The notes: generated by a model not told the origin, from the letters alone. A stretch of DNA of 64,000 nt from Chlorobium sp. (GCA_028282595.1 JANQHQ010000003.1:21461-85460); one strand, 5' to 3'. Shown: positions 16,756 through 26,099, numbered from the stretch's first letter. A program made the numbers and translations.

Positions 16756-18324
16756 GTGAAAGAGAAGGTTCTGATTTTCGACACGACGCTCCGCGACGGT
16801 GAGCAGTCGCCGGGAGCATCCCTGAACGTTCAGGAAAAGGTGGAGATCGCCCGGCAGCTCGAAAAGCTCAACGTCGATATCATCGAAGCGGGTTTTCCCG
16901 CCTCGTCGCCGCTGCAGTTCGACGCCGTGCGCCAGATCGGAGAAGAGTCCGGCAAAATCGTCGCGGGCCTCTGCCGCTCCGTTGAAGGCGATATCCGGAG
17001 TGCTCACGAAGCGCTCCGAAACGCCGCGCACCCGAGAATCCACACCTTCGTCAGCACGTCCGATATCCACATCATGGGCAAGTTCGGCCATGAACGTTAC
17101 GGCCGCAGCCTCGACGAAAAGCGGCGAACCATCCTGAACATGGCGGTCGACGCGGTGCGCTTCGCCAGAACCTTTACCGGCGACGTCGAGTTTTCGGCCG
17201 AAGACGCCGGCAGAACCGACCCGTCCTACCTGGCCGAAATCATCGAAGCCGTGATCGACGCCGGTGCGACGACGGTCAACATTCCGGACACCACGGGTTA
17301 CACCTGGCCTTCGGAGTTCGGCAGGAAGATCGCCGGGCTGAAACAGCGGGTGGCGAACATCGACCGCGCGACGATCAGCGTCCACTGCCACAACGACCTC
17401 GGCCTCGCGGTGGCCAACACGCTCAGCGCCATAGAGAACGGCGCGCGGCAGGCGGAGTGCTCGATGAACGGTATCGGGGAACGCGCCGGAAACGCCTCCC
17501 TCGAGGAGATCGTCATGGCGCTGAAGGTCCGCAGCGACCTGCATGGCTACCACACCGACATCGCGACGGAGGAGATCTACAACACGAGCCGCATGGTCTC
17601 CTCGTTCACCGGCCTCGTGATTCAGCCGAACAAGGCGATTGTCGGAGACAACGCCTTTTCGCACGAGTCGGGGATCCACCAGGACGGCATGCTGAAGAAC
17701 CGCCAGACCTACGAGGTCATGACCCCGCAATCGGTCGGCGTTCCCGAGACCAGCATCGTGCTGGGACGCCATTCCGGAAAGCACGGTCTGCAGGCCCGGC
17801 TCGAATCGCTCGGCTACAGCGTCTCGGGCGAGGAACTCGAAAACGTCTACCAACGTTTTCTTTCGGTCGCCGACAAGAAAAAGGAGGTTTACGACGACGA
17901 CCTCAGAGTGCTCATGGGAGACGAACTGAGCCGTCCGCAGGATGCTATAGAACTGGACTACCTGCATGTCAACAGCGGAACGGCGTCCATTCCCACGGCC
18001 ACCGTGCGCATCCGGTCGAAAGAGAACACCTACGAGGAATCCTCCACCGGAGACGGTCCCGTGGACGCATGCTTCAAGGCTATCGAACGCGCACTGGACC
18101 TCGGTTCGCTCGTCAACTCGTACTCCGTCCGCTCCACGACGGCCGGAAGGCAGGCGCTCGGGGAAGCGACCGTGAGAATAGAGGACGAAGGAAGGTTCCA
18201 TACGGGACGGGGCGTCTCGACCGACATCATAGAAGCAAGCGCGAAAGCCTATCTGCAGGCCCTCAGCCTCCGCGAGGAAGCCCGGTCCGGCGGAAACGAC
18301 AACAGAATCAATAACGGTATATAG
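16756..18324 (+). CDS. leuA: 2-isopropylmalate synthase
   Basis: 522 residues, full length including the C-terminal allosteric domain. The start is GTG at 16756, which puts the product at MKEKVLIFDTTLRDGEQSPG with the catalytic DRE motif. The metal site is seen as SVHCHNDLGLAVANTLSAIE. Further blocks are NGIGERAGNASLEEIVMAL and GIHQDGMLKNRQTYEVM. The LeuA dimer/feedback domain starts near residue 390 (IELDYLHVNSGTASIPTATV). It condenses acetyl-CoA with 2-ketoisovalerate and is the leucine-inhibited entry step. It follows leuB by 18 bases. Confidence 0.98.
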   Translation: MKEKVLIFDTTLRDGEQSPGASLNVQEKVEIARQLEKLNVDIIEAGFPASSPLQFDAVRQIGEESGKIVAGLCRSVEGDIRSAHEALRNAAHPRIHTFVSTSDIHIMGKFGHERYGRSLDEKRRTILNMAVDAVRFARTFTGDVEFSAEDAGRTDPSYLAEIIEAVIDAGATTVNIPDTTGYTWPSEFGRKIAGLKQRVANIDRATISVHCHNDLGLAVANTLSAIENGARQAECSMNGIGERAGNASLEEIVMALKVRSDLHGYHTDIATEEIYNTSRMVSSFTGLVIQPNKAIVGDNAFSHESGIHQDGMLKNRQTYEVMTPQSVGVPETSIVLGRHSGKHGLQARLESLGYSVSGEELENVYQRFLSVADKKKEVYDDDLRVLMGDELSRPQDAIELDYLHVNSGTASIPTATVRIRSKENTYEESSTGDGPVDACFKAIERALDLGSLVNSYSVRSTTAGRQALGEATVRIEDEGRFHTGRGVSTDIIEASAKAYLQALSLREEARSGGNDNRINNGI

Positions 18325-18331
18325 GAGTTAC

Positions 18332-19630
18332 ATGGCACAGACCATAACGCAGAAAATTCTCGCCAGGGCGGCAAACCGCGAGTTCGTCAAAACGGGCGAA
18401 AGCGTCTGGCTCAACGTCGATATCCTGCTGACCCACGACGTGTGCGGCCCGCCGACATTCGACATCTTCAGGGAAAAGTTCGGTCCGGATGCGAAGGTAT
18501 GGAACCCGGAAAAGGTGGTCGTTCTTCCCGATCACTACATCTTCACCGAGAACGAGCACGCGAAACGCAACATCGATCTCCTCAGGAAGTTCGCCGCCGA
18601 GCAGAACCTCCCGAACTACTACGATGTCGGATCGGAACGCTACAAGGGGGTCTGCCATGTCGCCCTTGCCGAAGAGGGTTACAACATTCCCGGAACGGTC
18701 CTTTTCGGCACCGACTCCCACACCTGCACGTCGGGAGCCTTCGGCATGTTCGGCACCGGCATCGGCAATACCGACGCGGCCTTCATTCTCGGTACCGGGA
18801 AACTCTGGGAAAAGGTTCCGGAATCGATGAAATTCGTTTTCAACGGTGAAATGCCGGACTATCTCACGGCCAAGGACCTCATCCTGCAGATACTCGGCGA
18901 CATCGGCACCGACGGAGCGACCTACCGGGCCATGGAGTTCGACGGCCAGGCGGTCTACTCGCTTCCGGTCGAGGAGCGCATGACCCTGACGAACATGGCT
19001 ATCGAAGCCGGCGGCATGAACGGTATCATCGCGGCCGACTCCGTGACGGAAGCCTACGTCCGGGAGAGGACCGACAAGCCCTACGAAGTTTTCACCAGCG
19101 ATCCCGACGCCGTCTACCACAGCGTCTACCGTTACGACGCCTCGAAGCTGGAGCCGGTGGTCGCGATGCCGCACAGTCCCGACAACCGTGCAACCGTTCG
19201 CAGCGTGAAAGGGACCAGAATCACCAAGTCCTACATCGGCTCCTGCACCGGCGGCAAGCTGAGCGACTTCGTGATGGCCGCGAGAATCCTCAAGGGTTCC
19301 ACCGTGGCCATCCCCACGAGCATCGTCCCCGCGACCTCCGAAGTGGACGCGAGCCTCGACACCGAACACTACGACGGACAGCCGATCCGACGGATCCTCC
19401 AGGACGCCGGCTGCATCATCGGTCCGCCCTCCTGCGCGGCCTGTCTCGGCGGACCGCAGGACACGTTCGGCCGCTCGGAAGACGACGACCTCGTCGTCTC
19501 GACAACGAACAGGAACTTCCCCGGCCGCATGGGCAGCAAGAGAGCCGGCGTCTGCCTGGCTTCGCCGCTGACAGCCGCCGCGTCCGCCCTGACGGGCGAA
19601 CTGACCGATCCCAGGGAATTTATGCGATAA
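18332..19630 (+). CDS. leuC: 3-isopropylmalate dehydratase, large subunit
   Basis: 432 residues, the shorter homoaconitase-like type of LeuC. It carries the [4Fe-4S] cluster: cysteines in SYIGSCTGGKLSDF (near residue 300) and in PPSCAACLGGPQD (near 365-368). Other family blocks are LTHDVCGPPTFDIF, LFGTDSHTCTSGAFGMFGTG and FGRSEDDDLVVSTTNRNFPG. With LeuD it isomerises 2- to 3-isopropylmalate. In organisms with CimA this enzyme often also handles citramalate, which is plausible here since cimA is in the operon. It starts seven bases after leuA. Confidence 0.97.
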   Translation: MAQTITQKILARAANREFVKTGESVWLNVDILLTHDVCGPPTFDIFREKFGPDAKVWNPEKVVVLPDHYIFTENEHAKRNIDLLRKFAAEQNLPNYYDVGSERYKGVCHVALAEEGYNIPGTVLFGTDSHTCTSGAFGMFGTGIGNTDAAFILGTGKLWEKVPESMKFVFNGEMPDYLTAKDLILQILGDIGTDGATYRAMEFDGQAVYSLPVEERMTLTNMAIEAGGMNGIIAADSVTEAYVRERTDKPYEVFTSDPDAVYHSVYRYDASKLEPVVAMPHSPDNRATVRSVKGTRITKSYIGSCTGGKLSDFVMAARILKGSTVAIPTSIVPATSEVDASLDTEHYDGQPIRRILQDAGCIIGPPSCAACLGGPQDTFGRSEDDDLVVSTTNRNFPGRMGSKRAGVCLASPLTAAASALTGELTDPREFMR

Positions 19631-19659
19631 AACGTCTGTAACCAGAAGGACCATCGATC

Positions 19660-20220
19660 ATGGAAAGCATCATAGAAGGCAGGGCCTACGTTCTGGGTAA
19701 GAACATCGACACCGACCAGATCATCCCGGCCGAGCATCTCGTCTACAGCCTCTCGGACCCGGAAGAGGTAAAGCTTTACGGCAAGTACGCGCTCTCCGGG
19801 GTACCCCCGGCCGAAGGGGGCCTGCCCGAAGGCGACATTCCCTTCGTGGAAGAGGGTCGTTTCGAATCGGACTACGCGATCATCGTCGCAGGCCCGAATT
19901 TCGGATGCGGTTCCTCCCGCGAACACGCGCCGTTCGCCCTGCAGACCGCCGGAGCGAAGGCGATCGTGGCGGAATCCTACGCCAGGATCTTCTATCGCAA
20001 CTGCGTGGACGGGGGATTCGTGATCCCCTACGAAACCGCGGAGCAGCTCAACAGGACCGTGAAAACCGGAGACGAGCTCCGGATCGACATCGACAGGAAC
20101 ACGATCACGAACCGGACCCGCATGACAACATACGAGCTGAAACCGCTCGGGGACGTCTTCGACATCGTCAAGGCGGGAGGCATCTTCGCTTACGCACGAC
20201 AGGAAAATCTAATGGCCTGA
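19660..20220 (+). CDS. leuD: 3-isopropylmalate dehydratase, small subunit
   Basis: 186 residues, swivelling domain partner of LeuC. The N-terminus has YVLGKNIDTDQIIPAEHLVY, the substrate loop has NFGCGSSREHAPFALQTAGA, and there is AESYARIFYRNCVDGGFVIP. It starts 29 bases after leuC and is followed by cimA ten bases later. Confidence 0.97.
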   Translation: MESIIEGRAYVLGKNIDTDQIIPAEHLVYSLSDPEEVKLYGKYALSGVPPAEGGLPEGDIPFVEEGRFESDYAIIVAGPNFGCGSSREHAPFALQTAGAKAIVAESYARIFYRNCVDGGFVIPYETAEQLNRTVKTGDELRIDIDRNTITNRTRMTTYELKPLGDVFDIVKAGGIFAYARQENLMA

Positions 20221-20230
20221 GACCAAGCCC

Positions 20231-21838
20231 ATGAAGAAGAGAAGCGCCATCGAACTCTATGACACCACGCTCCGGGACGGAACCCAGGGAGAGAAAATCA
20301 ACCTTTCCGTTCAGGACAAGCTGCTGATCACGGAAAAACTCGACGAGTTCGGTGCGGACTATATCGAAGGCGGCTGGCCCAGCAGCAACCCGAAGGACGA
20401 GGAGTTTTTCAGAAGGGTGCTGCACCTGCGGCTCCACAACGCCAAAATCGCGGCTTTCGGTTCGACCGCGCGCAAGCCGGATGCGGTCGCAAGCGACCCG
20501 AACATCGTCGGACTGCTCAGATCGGAAACGCCGGTCATCACCATTTTCGGCAAAACCTGGAAAGCTCACTCGTCCAAAGGACTCGGGCTGGAAGACGAGG
20601 AAAACGCCGACCTGATCTTCAAGTCGGTCCGTCACCTCAAAGAAGAAGGACGGGAGGTGCTTTTCGACGCGGAACACTTTTTCGACGGCTACAAGGACAA
20701 TCCTGCCTTCGCCATGAGAATGCTGCTTGCAGCCGAGGAAGCCGGCGCCGACCGGCTGGTGCTCTGCGACACCAACGGCGGATTGCTTCCGCACGAGGTC
20801 TACGAAATCGTACGGCAGGTCTCCTCGTCCAGCAGCACACCGCTCGGCATCCACACGCACAACGACGGGGATCTCGCCGTGGCCAACGCTCTTGCCGGCC
20901 TGAGAGCGGGAGCCATGCACGTGCAGGGTACGGTCAACGGCATCGGCGAACGGTGCGGCAATGCCAACCTCATCAGCATCATTCCGAACGTCATACTGAA
21001 ACTCGACGGACGCTTTCATCACAAGCTGCAGTTGAAGCAGTTGACCTCGCTCTCGAAATTCGTCTACGAGCTTCTCAACTTCCCTCCCGACAACCGTGCG
21101 CCGTTCGTCGGCAAGTCGGCGTTCGCCCACAAAGGGGGCATTCATGTCAGCGCGGTCATGAAGGAGAGCTCGCTTTACGAGCACATTTCGCCCGAGACGG
21201 TCGGCAACAAGCAGAGGGTTCTGGTGTCCGAACTCGCCGGTCAGAGCAATATCCGCTACAAGGCCACCGAGCTCGGCATCGAACTGCCGGAAAGCGGCGA
21301 GTTGCTCAAAAACATCGTTCAGCGGATCAAGAAACTCGAATACGAGGGGTTCCAGTTCGATGTCGCGGAGGCGTCGTTCGAACTGCTCCTGCGGCATGAA
21401 ATGGGTCAGTTCGAGCCCTACTTCGAAGTTCTCGAATCCAAGGTGCACATCGAATCCGGCAAAAACCGGGAGCCCGTGGACCAGGCGGTTCTGAAGGTCG
21501 AAGTGAACGACGAAATCGAAATGACGGCCGCCGACGGCGACGGTCCGGTCAACGCTCTCGACAAGGCTTTGCGCAAGGCGCTCCGCAGCTTCTACCCCTC
21601 GATCCGCACCATAAGCCTCGTCGATTACAAGGTACGCGTGCTCGAGGAAAAACGGGGAACCAGCGCAAAAGTGCGCGTCCTGATCGAAACCAGCGACGGC
21701 CGTTCGACCTGGTCGACCGTGGGCGTCTCGACGAACATCATCGACGCGAGCCTCCAGGCGCTCAACGACAGCATCAACTACCATCTGTTCCACACGAAGG
21801 CCGTCCCCTGCGCGGAACCCCGGATCGCCATGGAATAA
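20231..21838 (+). CDS. cimA: (R)-citramalate synthase
   Basis: 535 residues, homologous to LeuA but with the CimA marker EGGWPSSNPKDEEFFRRVL in the acceptor pocket. Catalytic block LYDTTLRDGTQGEKINLS; metal site GIHTHNDGDLAVANALAG; NGIGERCGNANLISIIP. The C-terminal LeuA-type regulatory domain spans about residues 400-535. It condenses acetyl-CoA with pyruvate to citramalate, giving 2-oxobutyrate for isoleucine without threonine. LeuCD and LeuB, encoded just upstream, can process citramalate onward. Inclusion in the operon shows isoleucine and leucine synthesis are expressed together. Confidence 0.95.
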   Translation: MKKRSAIELYDTTLRDGTQGEKINLSVQDKLLITEKLDEFGADYIEGGWPSSNPKDEEFFRRVLHLRLHNAKIAAFGSTARKPDAVASDPNIVGLLRSETPVITIFGKTWKAHSSKGLGLEDEENADLIFKSVRHLKEEGREVLFDAEHFFDGYKDNPAFAMRMLLAAEEAGADRLVLCDTNGGLLPHEVYEIVRQVSSSSSTPLGIHTHNDGDLAVANALAGLRAGAMHVQGTVNGIGERCGNANLISIIPNVILKLDGRFHHKLQLKQLTSLSKFVYELLNFPPDNRAPFVGKSAFAHKGGIHVSAVMKESSLYEHISPETVGNKQRVLVSELAGQSNIRYKATELGIELPESGELLKNIVQRIKKLEYEGFQFDVAEASFELLLRHEMGQFEPYFEVLESKVHIESGKNREPVDQAVLKVEVNDEIEMTAADGDGPVNALDKALRKALRSFYPSIRTISLVDYKVRVLEEKRGTSAKVRVLIETSDGRSTWSTVGVSTNIIDASLQALNDSINYHLFHTKAVPCAEPRIAME

Positions 21839-21887
21839 AGCGGAAAACAACGCCCGACCGTCCGCGGAGACTTAACGAGCAACGCAT

Positions 21888-22451
21888 ATGCCCGAACGCA
21901 ACAAAGTGCTCTACATCGATGTCGAGACGACCGGGATCGACCCCGGACGGCACGGTATCATACAGATCGGGGCGATCGTGGAAATCTCCGGCCTCGTCGC
22001 CGGCGAGCTGGACCTGAAATGCGCTCCTCACGACGGCGCAACGCTGGACGACGAAGCCCTGCTCGTCACCGGAACGGACCGGGAAGAGCTTGCGAGAAGA
22101 ATGAGCAGCCGCGACGCCTTCGATGCGTTCAGGGAATTTCTGGGACAGTACGTCGAACCCTACGACCGCAACGACAAGTGCTATCCCGCGGGATATAACG
22201 TTCACTTCGATCTCGATTTCGTGCAGCGCTGGTTCCGCCTGCACGGCGACCGTTACGGCCTCGGATCGTACGTCAACTGGAAGCGTCTCGATCCGCTGCC
22301 GCTCCTGTTCATGAAAGACTTCACCGGCGCGCTCAGGCTGCCGGACTACAAACTCGAAACCGTCTGCCGCCATTTCGGCATCGAGATCCGGGCGCACGAC
22401 GCCCTCTCGGACATCCGCGCGACGCGCCAGCTCCTCTCCAGACTGCTCTGA
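21888..22451 (+). CDS. DEDDh 3'-5' exonuclease (DnaQ/RNase T superfamily)
   Basis: 187 residues. The four acidic catalytic residues and histidine of the DEDDh class are visible: YIDVETTGIDP (D and E, near residues 9-11), YNVHFDLDFVQRWF (D, near 104), and HDALSDIRATRQLL near the C-terminus (H and D). This fold degrades DNA or RNA from the 3' end and serves in proofreading, repair or RNA trimming; which one cannot be told from sequence. It is 49 bases downstream of cimA and may be the last gene of the BCAA transcript, a loose association. Confidence 0.88.
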   Translation: MPERNKVLYIDVETTGIDPGRHGIIQIGAIVEISGLVAGELDLKCAPHDGATLDDEALLVTGTDREELARRMSSRDAFDAFREFLGQYVEPYDRNDKCYPAGYNVHFDLDFVQRWFRLHGDRYGLGSYVNWKRLDPLPLLFMKDFTGALRLPDYKLETVCRHFGIEIRAHDALSDIRATRQLLSRLL

Positions 22452-22462
22452 CACTCGAAAAC

Positions 22463-22482
22463 GCCCCTTTTCCGGGCCTTTT
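22463..22482 (+). terminator. Weak bidirectional terminator between the exonuclease gene and mgsA
   Basis: GCCC (22463-22466) and GGGC (22474-22477) form a short stem, flanked by AAAA before and TTTT after, between convergent genes. The stem is short with a mismatch, so this is a tentative call. Confidence 0.35.
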
Positions 22483-22971
22483 CTACTTCTCCGGGAATCG
22501 GTCGTCCGCGGAACCGACCCTTCGGCCGATATACTCCGAATAATCGTTCACGACCGGCGAATACACCTCGTTCAACAGGGGCGAGGAGATCATGAAGTCC
22601 GCCGTGGAACGGTTGCACGCAGTCGGAATGTTGTAGAGCACCGAGATGCGCAGAAGCGCCTTGACGTCCACATCGTGAGGCTGGGGTTGCATGGGGTCCC
22701 AGAGAAAGATCAGCAAATCGATCGTCCCTTCGGCGATCATCGCGCCGAGCTGCTGATCGCCGCCCAGCGGTCCGGATTTCAGTTTAAGGACACTGATCGA
22801 TTCGCCGCCTCCCCTCTTTTTTCCGACAGCCTCCTCCACGAGCCTGCCGGTCGTCCCGGTGCAGACCAGGTGATGATGAACGAGAATTCCGTAGTTCCAC
22901 TCGACCCACTCGATCAGATCTTTTTTGCGATTGTCGTGCGCAACGAGGGCGATACGCTTTATTTTTTCCAT
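22483..22971 (-). CDS. mgsA: Methylglyoxal synthase
   Basis: 162 residues. Converts dihydroxyacetone phosphate to methylglyoxal and phosphate, a bypass that frees phosphate when triose phosphates build up. Family blocks are seen in order: IALVAHDNRKKDLIEWVEWN, LVCTGTTGRLVEEAVG, LKSGPLGGDQQLGAMIAEG with the catalytic aspartate nearby, LLIFLWDPMQPQPHDVDVKA, and IPTACNRSTADFMI. Size matches the bacterial enzyme. It stands alone, convergent with the preceding operon. Confidence 0.95.
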   Translation of the reverse strand: MEKIKRIALVAHDNRKKDLIEWVEWNYGILVHHHLVCTGTTGRLVEEAVGKKRGGGESISVLKLKSGPLGGDQQLGAMIAEGTIDLLIFLWDPMQPQPHDVDVKALLRISVLYNIPTACNRSTADFMISSPLLNEVYSPVVNDYSEYIGRRVGSADDRFPEK

Positions 22972-23204
22972 CGGACGCCATCCTCCTCTGTCAGAGTTAC
23001 GAAAACCGGCGCGCGGGGAGCCTCCGTTTCAGGGCACGAATCCGGATATCTTCGGGATGCACGACGAACACGAACTCCGGCAGGCCGGAATCGACGAAGC
23101 ATGTGCATAGTGGAATGGATACAGCGAGACAACCCCGCAATCGTCCATAGGACTGCTGCAAGATATCGTTTTCGTCAGGAACCGGAAACAGTGAAATCTA
23201 AACC

Positions 23205-23230
23205 GAGCATCCCGACTCGTCGGGATGCTC
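23205..23230. repeat. REP-like palindrome, family A
   Basis: Perfect palindrome: GAGCATCCCGA (23205-23215), loop CTCG, TCGGGATGCTC (23220-23230). Its core CCCGACTCGTCGGGA recurs at 43252-43269, and close variants occur at 35549-35611, 31661-31674 and 43187-43249. Confidence 0.8.
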
Positions 23231-23244
23231 CGCGAAAACAAAAA

Positions 23245-23275
23245 AAAAAGCGGTCGAAAGACCGCTTTCTTTTTG
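23245..23275. terminator. Bidirectional terminator downstream of aguA
   Basis: AAAGCGGTC (23247-23255), loop GAAA, GACCGCTTT (23260-23268), with an A-run of ten on the left and TTCTTTTT on the right. It can end the long minus-strand operon that finishes with aguA. Confidence 0.85.
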
Positions 23276-23486
23276 AGCAGATGCCCCCCATAACATCTAC
23301 TCAACCTCACGGGCGTGAGGCTATTCCTTAACTATTTTTAATAGCTGCAATCGGCGTGCCAAACGCTGACAAGAGTTAAAATAGCCCGAAAAAGAGTAGT
23401 AATGGCGAAATACAGGGGTCCGGCCGAAGACCGCCAAATCAAAATGAGACAGGATTTTCTTGCTTTGAGACAGACGGAAGGCGCCC

Positions 23487-24542
23487 TCACGCTTCAGGCG
23501 GAGCGGCGGGCTCCTCGTGCGTCACGCAGTGAATCGCTCCCAGGCCCCACACCAGATCCGTACAGTCGATCCCCACGATCTCTCTCCCGGGGAAACAGCT
23601 GCGCAGCACATCCAGAGCCTCGGCATCCCTTGCGGAACGGTAGAGCGGCACGAGCACCTGGCGATTGGCGATATAGAAGTTCGCATAGCTCGCCGGCAGC
23701 CGCTCGTTTTCCAGAACGACCGGATCGGGCATCGGCAGCTTCACCACATCCAGCGACCTGCCGTCCATATCGGTGAGGCCCTGGAGGCGTCGGTAGTTCT
23801 CGCGAAGGATTCCGTAGTTCTCGTCGGCCGGATCCTCCTCGACAGCCGCGACAACCGTCCGCTCGTCCACGAAACGGGCGATATCGTCGACATGGCCGTC
23901 AGTGTCGTCACCCGTGATGCCCTTTTCGAGCCAGAGCACCTTTCCGACGCCGAGAAACCGCATAAGCCTCTCCTCGATCTCCTCCTTCGTCATCGCCGGA
24001 TTCCGGTTCGGGTTGAGCAGGCACGCCTCGGTCGTCAAGAGAAGCCCGCGGCCGTTGACATCTATCGACCCTCCCTCGAGCACCATGCCCGGATCGACGG
24101 TCGAAAGCCCTTGCAGGGCGGCGATTTTTCCCGGAACACTGTCGTCGAGGTCGTACGGCTCGTACTTCCCTCCCCACGCGTTGTACCTCCAGTCCACGAT
24201 CACTTTCCGTTTCCTCTCCCCCTCTTCCATGAAAACGTAGTTCGGGCCGTGATCGCGGCACCACGCATCGTTCGTGGCGATACGATGGAACCTCACCCGC
24301 CGCAACTGTTCCGGCCCATCCGTCCTGCGGCCTATCCGTTCCAGCGCGTCGCTCTCCATAGCCTCGTCGAGCACATTGATGTTCACCGTTTCGTAGCGGG
24401 AGAGCGCCGCCGTTATATCGGCGAACACATCCGGCACGGGCTCGAACCTGCCGGGCCATGAGGCCTCCTTGTGGGGCCAGGAGATCCAGGTCGACTCGTG
24501 CTCGGCCCACTCGGGCGGCATCGCGTAACGTCTCCGGCTCAT
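23487..24542 (-). CDS. aguA: Agmatine deiminase
   Basis: 351 residues. Hydrolyses agmatine to N-carbamoylputrescine. Family blocks: MPPEWAEHESTWISWPH, NDAWCRDHGPNYVF, YNAWGGKYEPYDLDD, the substrate-binding MVLEGGSIDVNGRG, DDTDGHVDDIARF, and the catalytic cysteine in WGLGAIHCVTHEEPA (Cys339). It starts one base after the M48 protease gene stops, so it belongs to the same transcript. The partner enzyme AguB is four genes upstream in that run, together giving a complete route from agmatine to putrescine. Confidence 0.95.
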   Translation of the reverse strand: MSRRRYAMPPEWAEHESTWISWPHKEASWPGRFEPVPDVFADITAALSRYETVNINVLDEAMESDALERIGRRTDGPEQLRRVRFHRIATNDAWCRDHGPNYVFMEEGERKRKVIVDWRYNAWGGKYEPYDLDDSVPGKIAALQGLSTVDPGMVLEGGSIDVNGRGLLLTTEACLLNPNRNPAMTKEEIEERLMRFLGVGKVLWLEKGITGDDTDGHVDDIARFVDERTVVAAVEEDPADENYGILRENYRRLQGLTDMDGRSLDVVKLPMPDPVVLENERLPASYANFYIANRQVLVPLYRSARDAEALDVLRSCFPGREIVGIDCTDLVWGLGAIHCVTHEEPAAPPEA

Positions 24543-24543
24543 A

Positions 24544-25794
24544 CTACCCGGCCCGTCCCCCTTCAGCCTGCCGGATGGCCGTGATACGCTGCAGAACGGG
24601 CGGATGGGAATAGTTGAGCGTGACGTAGAACGGGTGGGGCGTCAGGTTGGTCAGATTGTCCCTCGACAGCTTCTTCAGCGCATCGGCGAGTGCGCCGCCG
24701 TCGCTGCAGGTTTCCACCGCATAGCGGTCCGCCTGGAATTCGTGACGTCTCGAAAGGGCGTGCAGGAGAACGGAAAGCAGAAACTCCACCGGCGAATAGA
24801 GCAGGGAGAAAAACAGGAAGCTCGCGTAGACCGACACATTGTCCATGAAAAACGCGTCGAACAGCGCCCGGTTGTTCAGCACGAGCGAAAGCAGATAGAA
24901 GATCGCACCCATGTTGAGGACACTGAGGCACATCGACACAATGATGTGCTTTTTCTTGTAGTGTCCGATCTCATGGGCAAGCACGGCCACGAGTTCCCTG
25001 ACGGTATGATTGTCGATCAGCGTGTCGAGCAGCGCGATGCGCTTCCGTTTTCCGAACCCGGTGAAAAAAGCGTTGCCTCTCGAAGAACGCCGTGAACCGT
25101 CGATCACGAAAATCCCCGACAGAGGAAAATCGACCGAGCGGGCGAAATCCGTGATCGACGATCTCAGCTCACCCTCTTCGAGCGGGGTGAACTTGTTGAA
25201 CAGCGGCATGATCAGGGAAGGTGCGAGGTACTGGAGAACCAGTCCGAACATCGTGACCCCGACCCACGCCCATATCCAGGCCGCCTGCCCTGTGTTTTCG
25301 AAGAACCAGAGAACGGCGGCGATAACCGGGATGCCGAGAACCGCCGCGAGAAACACCGATTTCACCTTGTCCGCCACGAAGGTCCGGGGCGTGGTCTTAT
25401 TGAACCCGTACGCTTCCTCGAGCACGAAGACCCTGTAGATATCGAACGGTATCGTGACGAGCCGCTGCAGGACGAAAAGCGCGCCCAGGTAGACGATCCC
25501 CGTCGGAACGGAGGCGAGCCCCAGTCCCCTCACGGCGAGGTCGAGCGTGTTGAACCCGCCGAGAAACCAGAAGAGGAACAGCACCGCGAGATCGAAAGCG
25601 GCCGTCACGAGCCCGAGCATCGTGGCGTCGCGCAGGTATCGCTGGGATTTCGCGTAATCCTCGTCGTCGTAGACGCCGTCGAACTCTTCCGGAAGGTCCG
25701 CGCGGGCGGCTTTCAGGTTCAGGATATCCGCGACAAGCTCCGTCAGGAATGTCCCGACAAGCGCGACAAGAACTATGGCGCCGAAACCGTTCAT
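24544..25794 (-). CDS. M48 family (Ste24/CAAX protease-like) membrane metallopeptidase
   Basis: 416 residues from ATG 25794 (the open frame runs to 25932, but the extra part overlaps the upstream gene and reads as low-complexity). Several membrane helices are seen (about residues 5-22, 65-90, 105-130, 150-175, 180-205), then the zinc motif HEIGHYKKKH near residue 275, with EFQADRYAVETC providing the third ligand. Layout and length match Ste24-type peptidases that cleave membrane or misfolded proteins at the cytoplasmic membrane. It has GGAG upstream of the start and is preceded by a coiled-coil gene seven bases away. Confidence 0.9.
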   Translation of the reverse strand: MNGFGAIVLVALVGTFLTELVADILNLKAARADLPEEFDGVYDDEDYAKSQRYLRDATMLGLVTAAFDLAVLFLFWFLGGFNTLDLAVRGLGLASVPTGIVYLGALFVLQRLVTIPFDIYRVFVLEEAYGFNKTTPRTFVADKVKSVFLAAVLGIPVIAAVLWFFENTGQAAWIWAWVGVTMFGLVLQYLAPSLIMPLFNKFTPLEEGELRSSITDFARSVDFPLSGIFVIDGSRRSSRGNAFFTGFGKRKRIALLDTLIDNHTVRELVAVLAHEIGHYKKKHIIVSMCLSVLNMGAIFYLLSLVLNNRALFDAFFMDNVSVYASFLFFSLLYSPVEFLLSVLLHALSRRHEFQADRYAVETCSDGGALADALKKLSRDNLTNLTPHPFYVTLNYSHPPVLQRITAIRQAEGGRAG

Positions 25795-25801
25795 AGACTG
25801 T

Positions 25802-26062
25802 TCACTCCGATTCGTTTTTTCCGCCCGCGGACTTTTTCCCGGAAAAAAGGTCTCCGAGCTCCCTGCGGACGATATTCCAGAAACCCCTGAGGTTCGTGTA
25901 GCGGTGATCGATCTCGTCGAGATACTCTTCAAGATGATCGATATCCCTGTGCCGCTCGTCCTCGATCTCTTCCCGCAACTGGCGCTTGAGCCTGTCCAGT
26001 GAAATCTCGAGGTCGGTGATCCTCTCTTCGAGCTGCTGTTTTTTTTCTATCCGTTTCGACAT
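25802..26062 (-). CDS. Small coiled-coil protein, 86 aa
   Basis: Highly charged helical protein. Residues about 2-58 show a continuous heptad pattern of Leu/Ile with Glu, Lys and Arg (RIEKKQQLEERITDLEISL, then LKRQLREEIEDERHRD), a long coiled coil. The C-terminal part is NLRGFWNIVRRELGDLF followed by a basic/acidic tail. No membrane segment. No family recognised. Its stop is seven bases before the protease start, so it may be an accessory or a scaffold for it; inferred from position only. Confidence 0.75.
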   Translation of the reverse strand: MSKRIEKKQQLEERITDLEISLDRLKRQLREEIEDERHRDIDHLEEYLDEIDHRYTNLRGFWNIVRRELGDLFSGKKSAGGKNESE

Positions 26063-26099
26063 ACGTCGCCTCCTGCTGGCTGAATTGCATCGAAATCCG

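Larger units (their letters stand above)
22972..23486. other. Intergenic region between mgsA and aguA
   Basis: About 515 bases with no convincing gene. It holds a REP-like palindrome (23205-23230), a terminator hairpin (23249-23266) and another small hairpin CCTCAC/GTGAGG at 23305-23320. The mgsA promoter should lie near 22980-23100. Frames on both strands lack ribosome sites and biased codons. Confidence 0.5.

Noticed and set aside
23281..23400. Possible small RNA or riboswitch after the terminator at 23249
   Set aside because: Only one small hairpin (CCTCAC/GTGAGG) is visible and no known RNA motif (SRP, 6S, tmRNA, riboswitch) could be recognised.
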